64,000 bases of DNA from Bimastos eiseni (taxonomy: Eukaryota; Annelida; Clitellata; Crassiclitellata; Lumbricidae). Shown piece by piece: positions 21,601 through 33,600 of this stretch. Where the stretch lies: assembly GCA_959347315.1 (NCBI GenBank), contig OY365814.1, positions 33,198,849 through 33,262,848 of the forward strand, read 5' to 3'. A program made the position numbers and the translations under genes. Numbering within the stretch: the stretch's first letter is position 1; each line of letters starts with the position of its first letter. The notes beneath the pieces were generated by a model, which searched no databases, was not told where the DNA came from, and saw only the letters and a list, made by a program, of their open reading frames with translations.

Positions 21601-24600
21601 ATTTCCTTAAGAGATCATTAAATTTACGATGTAAACTTGCCAAAATGGAACGCGTCAAAGATGACTCGTTCGAGTGGGTAAACAATATTTAATTTTGTGC
21701 AAGTGTAGCCATTTTTTTAATCAATTATTGAGTTGTATACATACAAATTTTAAACGTTGCATTGTCATCCCAAGCGTGACATGTGTGCAAAATTTCAGCT
21801 CTGTAGGTCGACGGGAACTTACATAAAAAAGAGTTTAAAGAACCCCCACAAACCGACATCCCATTCATAACAAACTTTACACAAGCCAAGTTAAATAAAA
21901 AAGGGTAATAAAAGAGAGAATAAAAGAGGGTAAAAAGATATCAAGCCTGGTGTAATTGTGCAAGAAGCTAAAAATCGAGATCTCTGGATGACTAACCTCT
22001 GAAGATGGTTGAGCCGACGGTAGACGTGGTTCAACCACTTTGATCTTTGGCTTCGTAAACTGATCATCCCAGCAGAGAGGAACAATGGGTGATGGAGACT
22101 CCTCCTCAGGCTCTGCAGCATTCACCATCTCATCATCTCTGCTCAAAGACAAGCAAACACATCATCATCATCATTGTCATCATCATCAATATCATCTCAT
22201 AGTCTTTACTATGTCTTGACTATATTACCATCATTATTACTACTACCACTACTAATATTATCATTATCATCATCACCATCACCATCACCGCCACCATCAT
22301 CATCGTCATCATCATCATCATCGTCTGACAAGGTAGACCACTTACTCAGCATCTGAAGTGAGTTCCTCTTCCTCTCCATCCTCCTCTTCACATCTTCCTC
22401 CATTCATCTGCTTCCTCTCTTTACCATTCACTCCCAATTGGATGCACTCCCCATTGGCCAACTGTCTCGCAGTCACCGCCCCCGTGTTCACGTCCAGACT
22501 GTAGTATCGACCCAACCCACCCTCACCTAGTTCAAAAGACAAAGATTCAATGAGCATTTTGTACCATGATCAATAACTTCGGATGTCTGTCAGCAGAAGC
22601 ATTCACTAAATGAATAAATGCGTGCATGAAAAAATTAATTATGAAATTCACAAAACGTTGCTCTAAAGGGCATGACCTCAATGAATGTTTGATTGATTGA
22701 ATGAGTGAGCAAGCGAGTGAGTGAGTGAGCGAGTGAGTGGATGAATTAATGAATTTTCGAGTGGTACTTTACAAGTTTGGAGATCACGATTAGGATTATA
22801 AACAAATGAATATGTGGAATGCATGTCAGATTGACTGACTGAACAAATGACTTAATGACTTAATGAATGATAGAGATCACAGAGCCTTCTAATCAAGCAT
22901 TTCCCAAACTTTTATGCTTCTCCCTCATGACCAATCAAATTTTTCTCGCCAATCTCGCCACAATTTTCTCGCTTTCTGGCCAATAACATAAGAAAACATA
23001 GCGTATGTTTTACAATATGTGCAATCAAAATAATTTCAATAGGAACGGAGTTGATAGTAACTTGCCATTGTCTTGCTCTGCAAGTTCCACTGCGTTCCTC
23101 GACTCTCTGTTCAACCATCCGCTGACCGGCCTTGACAATGGCCCCGTGTCAATCCGGTGACCTTTGCCCTTCACATAGTCACCGTCTTCGAGATAGTTGC
23201 GCTTCGCTTGCCACTGCGAATCCAAGTTGCGACTGAGCTTAACGAAGGCTCGACCTCGTCGCACGGGTCCTTGATCTGTGCGTAGTCAGTGATATGTCAA
23301 GGAATCCATTGCAAGTACAACGAAAAAGTAGCCATTATGATTTTTATGTCTCAAGATATAAAAAAAGATCCCTCAGAGACTTGAATAGCCTATAACTATA
23401 GCTGTTGGTGTAATTATTTCTCTCAAATAAAGATGCAAATAAATAATACAGAGGTAAATAAATAAATAAATAAAACAAATAAATTAAGGTGTAAATACAA
23501 TGGCATCCACAAAGGATGTCTGTAATATGATACCTGCTACTGAAAGATAAAACTTAGATTCACATGGTTGTTACTACTCATTTGCTACAAAACTGGCTTT
23601 TATCATACGGACATTTATCTGAAAATCATCAGAACTTCTAAGCATTTAAGCACTTCACTTTGACACATATACAACTGTAATGTCAATAACAAATTCAAGT
23701 GTTATAAAGTGTATTTGAAGTGTTTTTCATTTGGAGAACTTGAAGAGGATTTCTGAACAGAATTAACCTGATTGAAGACCTATTGGAAGCCCCATGGAGA
23801 GTAATTATTATGGTAATTAATCTCTACAAAGCTAATTAATCAAGATGAGATTGATAAGGAAGTTTCCAATAGTCATGGATAGAAGATAAAAGCACCTCAC
23901 TTGATGCAGGTGAGATAACGATGATTACATCAAAAATAATAATAATAAAAAATATTATTATTATTATTGTTACTGGAAACATATTATTAATACTAATATC
24001 ACTATTATTATTATTAATACTATTATTAATAGTAGTAGTATTATTGCTGTTGTTATTATTATTATCATTATTATTGACAATAATATTACTCAATCAATAA
24101 CTAATTGTTAATAGAAATTATAATCTGTATAAAATCTCTTTCTCTCTCACCAAATTTAAATAAAACATCCCAAATATAATAATCAATTTTTCCAATTATA
24201 ATTACATACAATAAATCAAAAACTAATTGTTAATATAAATTATTATCTGCATAAACTCTATCGCACCTGCCACCCATATCTTCCCATTTGACTTCCTGGA
24301 ACCATTTTCGTTTGAAAATTTCTGAGTTTCGGAGGCGACATCCTCGTAGGGGTCGCGACCTCTGGTGATTGCATGGAACTGCATCCCAGTGACGATGTTT
24401 AACTCTGGATTGATTGAAGGCTTTGCGTAAGACGCGGAGTGATTGTTTCCGTGATTCCAACGTAGCTGTCCAACGCGATGCTTTGTGGCTTAACAGTTCA
24501 AAAGCAACGAAGACAAGCAATCAATCTCTGTGTCGTAGTTTATGGCTGTAATGGAAATTGCGAATTCATACAGCACCACTTCAACAGAGACTCACAGTTA

Positions 24601-26599
24601 CTCACCAGAGAGGGAGGTGGTGGAGTTAGTTCCACTAATGGTGTCTGTGGTGGTGGAGATGGCTGTGGTATAAGTGGTCAACATCTGCCTCAAATGACCT
24701 TCCTCCATCATAAGGGACTAAACTAATGACTGGCTACTCTCCACTGGCTTCTAACTTTTTTGTCCGGGTTTTCCGTGCTGAGAGCGCCTCTGAATAGCTA
24801 TTCTGTGAAAGGCGCAATATAAATCTAAAGATATGTAACTCACAGTTGCCAGTTTATCCATCTCCAACTGTCTTTTGCTCAATGCTGAAAATCTACCTCT
24901 TCCAATCTGTTTATGACCCATACTGGTTTCAAAATAACAATAATGTACTTCTGAATTTCTTAACGAGGGCATTATGAAATTATTACACTTTGTATTGTAT
25001 TAAAATAATTAAATTGAAAGGTGAATAACATAAATCAAATCTAATCTAAACTAATATATCTAATCAAATCAAATTTCTAATCCATGAAACCTAATCTAAT
25101 CTAGGATCAAAGAGATCAGAGACACTTACAGACTGAGTTTGCAGATGGTGACGATTTGGGGAACGGATTGGAAGCGACTTCGGTTTTGTTAAGACGTTGT
25201 TTCGATGTTCTCGAGTCCGTGACTGACTCAATATTCAAAGTCCAAGTGTCTCCTTTGACGCCTTCTGTCGCTGATCTATGTTGATTACATAAAGTATTTG
25301 AACAATTAGTAACTTTATTAATTATCCATCTTAAACATCACGAAACTTCACAAGGCCAAGTCTGTAACTCAGTTCACAAGTGAAAAGATACAAAGTCTTT
25401 GACTTCTCTGTCATTATTAATAATATTCTTACAGTTGACTTCATTATTATTGGTGCAGATGACTTTCCTATTCATGTAAATATGTTTTATTTGGTGTGTA
25501 AGCAAGTATGTACGTACATAGATATTGAATGTACATGCACATGTGTGCAGCTGTGTATGCAGCAAATGTGGAGCATAGATTCAAACTATGGCCTCAAGCA
25601 TGACCCTGACTTCACACAACAATTTGTATAATGACAATAATACATCTAAGGTAACACATTGTGTTGTATCAAATACAGCTGTAGGGCAGTTGTGTCGTAT
25701 CAGCGTAAGATTTCTGTATGCGTGTAACTTTGAATATACATTAAGAGTTACAGCTGTACAGAGTTTTAATTGTCATAATGAAAGTAGGCTCTTAATTAAT
25801 CTGACTTCAAAATTAGAACTTACTGCTCTGTTCTTTTGGCCGACTTCTGAACCGTAGGATGCCTCTTTGGACCGAGTGCAGGATGCCTTATTCTGCCCAA
25901 GGCCCTGGCAGACGTTGGCACCGTCTCATTCATTGCAGTATTTAAGTGAAATGAACATTAAGCTGATACCCTGCTCTCCACCAGAAAATATACTGGTAAC
26001 CTGGAATAACATAATATCAGGACAAACTGCTGTTTGGCAGCCAGGAATTCATGTAACATAATTCATGTAATATAATGCATGTGCGCTTCTCTGCTGCCCC
26101 CTTGTGAGTTATCCAAATGGCGCTACAAAAGTAGCGAATTGTAATAATAATCTACGAAAATATTTCAAAAGCCACGTCTGGAAGACCAGTATATGTTCAC
26201 CGGTACAAGAGCCTCATTATTTACAAAAATAAGGGCTACAAAAACAGGGTTACCATTCTAAGTAAATGATCGAGGTTAACTGTTACAGTATATCTTGTCA
26301 TTAATTTTGTGTTATGTTATATAATCATACATTCAAATACGTCTACCATTTATTAACTTCGTAAAGCTGTTACATACCAGAATCTGAACAGAATCTGAAC
26401 AAAAGTCCTGTTTAAAATCGTAAATTCGGGACCATTTTTCAGTGATTTCTCGACGCTAACGTTTCTTTTTTATCCTCGCTAGGAAGTCCATTCAATCTAT
26501 TTCGGCAGCCAGCACGACCCACGTTACCACTTGATCGTTGTTCAGACAAATTTTGTGTAGCCCTAGGCCAGGATTCAGGGACCTGAGCGTAGTCACGGA
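18650..26599 (-). CDS. unrecognised multi-exon protein, at least 837 residues (5' end not found)
   Basis: Eight minus-strand exons join in phase: 26528-26599, 25130-25270, 24267-24488, 23066-23275, 22346-22526, 21997-22138, 20116-21081, 18650-19231 (stop TAG). I do not recognise the family. The most structured, conserved-looking part lies in the 23066-23275 and 22346-22526 exons (NLDSQWQAKRNYLEDGDY, GRYYSLDVNTGAVTAR). An acidic run (EEEDGEEEE), a disordered Ser/Pro/Arg-rich region and a tail with near-repeats (EGEIPSSRD, KVEIPSTRD) follow. No signal peptide or membrane span is visible, so it is probably intracellular. In exon 24267-24488 two frames are open; only the frame reading NPELNIVTGMQFHAITRGRD fits the phase-1 junctions on both sides. 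The intron after exon 23066-23275 needs a GC donor. The start codon must lie above 26599, divergent from TBL3. The 5' exon (26528-26599) is the least certain. Confidence 0.65.
19672..19735 (+). repeat. family B repeat tail
   Basis: Clear copy: GAGAGCATCTCTGAGTAGGTATC then GGGGCGCTATATAAATGCTCGATTACATTA, in the last intron of the minus-strand gene. Confidence 0.7.
19788..20050 (+). mobile_element. Tc1/mariner-like transposon end (fragment)
   Basis: CAGTCATGGCCAAAAGTTTGC directly after TATA is the typical start of Tc1-type terminal repeats, which insert at TA. The following sequence is AT-rich and non-coding, and no matching right end was seen. The right border given is approximate. Confidence 0.6.
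21229..21470. repeat. 30-bp tandem minisatellite
   Basis: The unit AGCAAATAGTCAGATATCAA + ATAGCTGGAT (30 bases) repeats about five times almost perfectly between 21291 and 21450, with degenerate copies on both sides from about 21120. It lies in the intron between exons 21997-22138 and 20116-21081. The minus-strand SDYLLSSYLI ORF is an artefact. Confidence 0.95.
24640..24836 (+). mobile_element. non-LTR retrotransposon 3' end, relic
   Basis: A degenerate coding end (GCTGTGGTATAAGTGGTCAA..., reading like AVVGPSTWNDLP with stops) is followed by the family B tail (GAGCGCCTCTGAATAGC, GCGCAATATAAATCTAAAGA). It is collinear with the relic at 31270-31480 over about 190 bases. It lies within an intron of the minus-strand gene. 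Confidence 0.65.
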
Positions 26600-27641
26600 C
26601 TGACAATGACAACAAATCTATCAAACAATGTCTCTAAATCACAGACTTGCGATAATAAATAGACCCTCGATTAGAAGTTAAGAGCCGTTTAAGCAGCATA
26701 AAAATAAAAGTATCGCAACTCGTAATGTTTACGTGTGGTTGGGACGCAACCGCAAGTTCCGATTTAGGCTGGTTACCTGTCATGCATGACCATAGTTCTT
26801 TATGTTGCGCGATAATTTTGTAAGTCACTGATCCGGAACAGAGCTTCGTGTTCTATTAATATAGACATGAATGACAGGTTGGAGAAAGACTGGTACATGA
26901 TTTCTTGAGGAGTTATATGACTAAAAAATGATATGATATATCTTTGATTAATTTCAAACTGACAAACCTCAGTATAATTACAGATAAAGCATGAATGGAG
27001 GATGACCAACTTTAACCTCAGCTGTCGCCAGCCATGCAAACAATGCCAAAACGTCACCTCGTTTTATTTCTGAGTAGATGTCTTGAGGGGGTGTTGTATT
27101 AAGTTAAAGTTCACGCTGATTGATTGCTGAATTATTATCTATCGCCGCACCCTAGTGAACGGAGGACTAGTCAACTTCAATCAGCTCTGCGCGCACGCCA
27201 ACGTGCTATCCGTTACACTACGGCCTAAAAATGTAATTTTTAAGAGTCGACGCTTTTAAATTAGCCATGATTACAATAATAAACCTCACAGTTCGATTGT
27301 GACAAGCACACAATTATATTCACATAAACGCATTTTGATCTTTGAAATACCATCTCAAAGTGCATTGTTCGGATTTCTGATAACTGTCGTTATCCTAGTT
27401 TTGCATGCAATTCTTCATCCTTAGCAATTCACTGTCCGTTGTTTATTAAAATTAAAATGCGTGTGCTTTTTTCTTATTGACATTTGAGAAAACAGATGCG
27501 CTATAAAAGTTAATTAATAAGTAGCGGAAGACTAAGACTAACACTCACATCGAATATATAAATCGCCACATGGCCGTTTGTGATTAATTAATTATAATGT
27601 TTATTTGAAGGCTTTCTAAGTTAAAAGCTTCGATTTTTAAA
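26600..27641. other. divergent intergenic region between the minus-strand gene and TBL3
   Basis: Must contain the missing 5' exon(s) and promoter of the minus-strand gene and the promoter of TBL3. No TATA box or CpG-rich core can be assigned. A degraded repeat lies near 27060-27105. Confidence 0.4.
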
Positions 27642-30600
27642 ATGGCTTCTTCTGTGGGTTTAAAAACCAGGTAGACAACGCAATTTGCTTATAAATTGTC
27701 ATCGTGCTTCTTAAAATGCCTTTAGGAAATCTCTCGCTTTCCGCTACGACACCCTATCTGTAATCTTGACAACTATTACCGCTGACCAACATAGCTTCTT
27801 CTCTCGTCACATCTGCAAACTCGCACGCTCCTGCTTCATTCATTCCTATTCTAGATTTACTCTGCATTCGGAACAGTTTTGCCATTCACCCACCGTCATC
27901 TGCACCAGGCTGCTCCTTTTGTCACTCCAGATTTTCCACTCCATATTGAAGTCCCACTTCTTCACAAATCTCTGCCCTGACTCATGTGATCCTCCCCTCC
28001 TCGTTCCTCCTCCTTCGTGCTCCTCCTCCTCACAATCTTCCTTGGCCTCAGGATACCTCTAAATGGTTATTCTGTGAGAGGTACTGTATAAATCTAAAGA
28101 TATGATACGATAAACTAAATGCGTCTTAGCTGCTCCTCTACCTACTCTCTCTGGCGATTGAAATCCAACCTTCCCTTGATATCTCTGGCCAACCCCTCTG
28201 ACTTGATGCAGCACTCATTAATGATCTGGTTCCCTGTGTTCAACTTTCAAACAGTGCTTTAGAAAAATTATCTGATCTTATTTATGAACTTGTTGCTGTG
28301 TGATTTGATTCCAGTTTTGCCCCAGTAAATTGCCACGATGCATTCTACACTGGAGGCAAAGTTCAGGTCTGCATCTTGACTTTGGATTAAACAGTTTCCT
28401 TTATTATCAATCACTGTTTTAGTGTCCTATGTTACTGATTTTTTGTCATTGTTTTATTGACATTATAATTTGAAATTTCATGTTATACTTATGATTTTAA
28501 TTTACAATTGCTGTCTACGATAATAATTTTATATTACAATTACGACTATGATATTAATTTACAAATTATGGTTTCAGTTATGTTTGCAACCATGATTTTT
28601 TATTTAAACTGAGATTTGAACTTGCAATTGCAATTTGCAATTACATTTCCAATTTGAAGGTTTATATGGTTCTCTGTTGATTTTAGGCTTCCTCAGATGG
28701 ACAGTTCCTGTTTTGTGCCTGTGGCACAAAAGTTAACGTACTTAACATTACGACAGGTTGCGTGGAGCATGTTATCGAAACGGTAAAGAACTGTGTTTTC
28801 AATTTAAGGTTTTTTTATAGTATTGCCTTAAGGTTTGGTCATTGGATGAGTCTGAAATTGTGCCTTGGTGGTACCATGTTGAGGTGATCGGGGGATAATT
28901 GTTGGAAGCCAACAGTGTCATCTAGAGTTGCTGAAGATATTGTTTGTTGCCGTAAAAGTTGTTGTGGCGGTAGTTGGCGGGTATGTACGACGTGGTTGGA
29001 AAATGGGAAAACTCGTTGTGGTGCGATAAAATATATATCATATATTGTATGCAACTAAAAGAGAGTAAATGGGAGAAGAGGTTATGGAGAACTCAACTGG
29101 GAATAGAAGTGGAAGGAATGTGTGGCTGGAGGGGACAAGGATGGAAGAGCCAGCTAAGGGATCTCTGAAGGGGGAGGTGAATGAGAATGGGAATACCACA
29201 GAGGAACTTGTTGCAGGAGGTTGTCAGGGACGACTCGGAGTACTTGGAGATGTTGTGGAATGAGGCTGAAAGGATGGACTTTGAACGCGTGAGGACCATT
29301 AAAAAATGACGATTTGATCTGTTTTCGGTCGTCTAGTTCTGTACCCTTTGTTGAAATTATAACCTAAGAGTATTTTGTTTCATTGTTTGTGCTGGTTGGA
29401 TTTTCTGGAATCTTTAGTCAGAGTTTCATTCATTTTCTTTGTGTGATATAAAATGTTTTCTTTAGGATGAAATGGTCATCACTTGTTTCGTTGTGAGTCC
29501 TGATGACAAGGTGAGCTTGATTTTCTGTCAATTATTTTTGCATTGTTTCGTCCAAAAGTTTTTTGTGGTTGAGAACTTAAAGTATGTCCTGAGTATTCAA
29601 ACCAACTGAAACGGTGCAACTTTATTCCGCATGGTCACTCTTTCAATTCTGACTGCTGTTACACGGTCGCAATACGAGGTTATGCCTTTCCTACCTATAA
29701 AACCGTTATGGTGCCTTGTGATGAGCAGAGTGTCAATTTGTACTATGTGCCATATTTTACGAGTGAGTCGTACTGAGTCATAGTTTTGAATATTTAAATA
29801 GTCTCATGATTTTTAGTTTGGCAGTTTGCATAATTTTTTTACTTCAGTTACATATTGACAATTTCAATTCCTCATGGGCCTAATGACTGCATCTTGTCTT
29901 GCAGTACCTGGTGACTGCGGATCAGTCCGTTCTTCGGCAGTGGGACTGGAAAAGGAAGAAGGTTCTTCGAACTTGGAAGGTCAGTTGCATTTCAATTTAA
30001 GAGCTGCAAATTTGAATTTTTTGGTGACAAAATGACGAATTATATCAACAATGGTATCTAGGCACATATCCTATCTTTAGATATGTATAACGCCTCTGAG
30101 GACGGAGAACCACAGGTTAAATATAATGCCTTTATAGAGCGAGAAGCCGAGTCATTAGTTTAGTCCTAATCGATGGAGGAAGGTCATTCCAGGTAGATGG
30201 ACCCACAACAGCAAACAAACATTTGTTTAAACACTGTTTGATGTTCTGTTCTTGTGTCTGGTGTAGCTGGAGCACAAGTGTCCGGTGACTTGCATGGCCT
30301 TTGACCCGACGTCGACCCTTCTGGCCACAGGTAGCGCCGACTCGACCGTCAAAGTCTGGGATGTTGTTAGACAGTACTGCACAAACAATCTTCGTGGTCA
30401 TCAGGGCGTTGTCAGGTAGGATGAGGATCAGATCGAATGGAGGAAGTTCGGGTCTTATTAAATTGGTCAGTGTCTTTTCTATAGAAGGTTATGAGCTATT
30501 GAATATTCGTGTTACTCAAATTGTTGAATATTAATGTGACTTGTTGAATATGGATACTACTGTTGTTGAATATGCATGAAACTCTATATAGTTGAATATT

Positions 30601-33600
30601 AATGTGACTCTTACATTGAATATTCATATGGTTCTGTTATTTCTTTTATCCATCAGTCTTGTCCAGTTCCATCCCGATACGAAAAACTGCCACCTGTTGA
30701 CCGCTTCGGACGATTATGTCATCCGTCTGTGGGATTTGCAGACACACAACTGCCTCGGTCAGTTCGAAGGCCACTACAGCACTGTTACCTGTCTACAATT
30801 CAAAGACAATGGTGCCATTATGTACAGGTAGACAATCATGGTTTCACATTGTTTCTATCTCTGCAACTAATTATCTGCTCAAATTGTTCGTTATGTCTTA
30901 CTTAGAAATGGGGAGGTATGTGAATGTATACTCTTACGAGTAGATTTAATTACATAGATTTAATATCCTTGATTTGATGACTTAGTTTAATTGCTTAAAT
31001 TTATTTACTTGATTTAATTATCTAGATTTAATTGCTCAAACTTAATCACTTAAGATTTGATTACTATTTCTGTTTGCAGTGGCTCGCGCGATGGTTCAGT
31101 GTTCATTTGGGATGCCGCATCATTTCAACGAACCAAATTAATTGCGACTTCAGAGGTTTGGGATTTTATTTCAAAGTTTATATTTGATATAAAATGTTCG
31201 AAATTCTGTGATGTAATGTATTGTTGTTGAACTCTATGGTGCCTCTTACGTATCTACCTGGGTCTTAGACTCCTCTGGCACAACATCGGCATTTGCTGTT
31301 GTGGGTCCATCTACCTGAAATGACCTTCTCCATCATTAAGGGCTCAATTAGCGACTGGCTTCTCTTCATCGGCTTATCACTCTTTAAAGGTGTTTCTTTC
31401 TTTCTTGGGTTTCTGTGCAGAGAGCGCTTCCTCCGAATAGTTATTCTGCGACAGGCGCTATATAAATTTAAAGATATGGTATCCAGACGCGACCAGTAAC
31501 AGCATAAGTTGCCATAAGTATTGGACATGTTTTAAGGTCTCTAGCATTTGTAATGAAATCTAATCTGTGTTCCTACTTAATTACTTGTTTCTAGTTTTTA
31601 AGGTGTTTTTCGCTGCATTTGTTTTTCCACAGCCAATAGAATCACTTGTTCTTTTGCCAAAAACGGACGATGGCAGTTCAGACGACGATCATTTCGTGAC
31701 GGCTGGAAGCGAAGGTAACGTATTGTTCTGTATCGAAGTTGAAAGTTTGGTGTTAAATTTTAATTATCGGTGAATGAAAGTTTAAATTTTAATTGTCTGT
31801 GAATTTTAAGTTTATGTTTGTATTATTGGTGAATCAAGGTTTTAATTTAATTTACAGTGAATTAAGGTTTAAATTTCAATTAATTATCAGTGATTGAAAG
31901 TTTTAACATGTATTATCGGTGAATTGAAGTTTACATTATTACTATTGTTGATTTAAAGTTTAAATATAAAAATTAATTGTCAGTGAATTAAAGTTTATAT
32001 TTTAATTATTGGTGAATTGAAGTTTAAAATTTCCCCCCCTCCCCATCACAACTCTTTACTCGATATTTTTTGTATAATGACAGGAATCCTCAAGGTGTGG
32101 AATGCGGTTGACTCCAAATGCATCTTTAAATCAGCGGAAAATGACACAAAGGACAGGTTCCTGTTTGCTGATTACGTCGGGGCGCAGGACGCCATCCTCG
32201 CCGTAACAGAAGACTGTAATATTTATCTTTACGGTCGTAAAGATATGACGTTCTGTAAGGAGGTGAAACAGGTGGGATGAATTACTGTGATGTTTTATTT
32301 TGTTAAGTTAGCCTCTTTGTCCTTTTCTCTTTCTCTTGTCTTCTCCTATCCTTCTCTGCTGTTTTCTTCTCTGTCATTCATTCCTCTGTCTTCTTGTTCC
32401 TGTTCTCTTGTCTCCAGCTGTCTATTATCCTCTCTTCTGTCATCTTCTCCCCTCCTCTGGACCTCCTTTTCTCCCACAATCCCATTCTCCACTCGGCATC
32501 ATTTACCGGTTGCCAGACCTCAATGTGCTGAACTTATTGCAAGGAGGGCATTAGCAAACTAAAGTTGTATTGTATTATTGTATTGTATAACACTTGATGC
32601 TATGTGGCTGTCACAAGATTATCTTATGGAACTGCTCTTTTTCTCTTTACCCTAAAAAAGTCTTTTCTCTCTTGTCCCAATTTTCAGTTTTCGGGCAACA
32701 ACGACGAAATCTACTGCGTCCATTTTCTCGGGGCAGATGACAGCCGCATTGCCATGGCAACCAACGCCAACGCAATCAAGATATTTGACCTGAGTAGTTG
32801 GTCATGTCAGATTCTGACAGGTCACACGGACATCGTCATGACCTTGGATGCATGCGTCGTTGATGACGTCGATCATCTAGTCAGCGGGTCAAAGGTCGGT
32901 TGGAAGGGAGTGTTTATTCATTGAGGTTAAGATACTGATTATTAATTTGGTCAGTAGTGATTATTCCAGTTGGAGGGATCATTATTTGTGGTTGCTGATA
33001 GGAAACATTTGGAGGGATCATTTCTCAGTTGGAATTTCTGATAGAATGCGTTCATAGGGATCATTCCTTTATTGGTGGTTTTTATTTGGAAACTTTTGGA
33101 GGATCATTTCTTAATTGGGGATATCAGATTGGAATGATTTGAAGGGATCATTTCTTTTTTTGGGATTTCTGATAGGATGTGTTAATAGGGATCATTTCTT
33201 AATTGGTGGTTTTTATATGGAAACATTTGGAGGTTCATTTCTTAGTTGGGAATATCTGATTATAAACATTTGGAGGAATCATTTCTTTTTGGGGGATTTC
33301 TGATAAGCGGTCATTTGAGGGGATCACTTCTTAATTTGCTGTTTCTGATATTATATTTAAGTATTTATAGAGCACCGTTAGCTAGTAGGGTGAACCATTC
33401 TGAAGCGCTGCCAGTGCAAGCCCTCGCTAGATATGGTGGCATTTGGAGGTATCATTTCTTAATTGGGTTTGTGATTGGCACCATTTGGAGAATCATGTAT
33501 TTCTGATATGGTGCTTTTGTAATTTCAGTCTTTGGTACTGTTGTAAAATTCTTAAGAGGTTTCTGATGTTTCAAGGTATTCGACCAGAAGTCCACACAAG

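Noticed and set aside
24230..24520. Longest ORF frame over this exon (KASRWTATLESRKQ...)
   Set aside because: Its phases do not match the neighbouring exons: joining to 23066-23275 gives a stop, whereas the alternative frame is open throughout and fits both junctions.
29069..29263. Purine-rich ORF in TBL3 intron 3
   Set aside because: No splice-site fit to the TBL3 frame and no recognisable motif.
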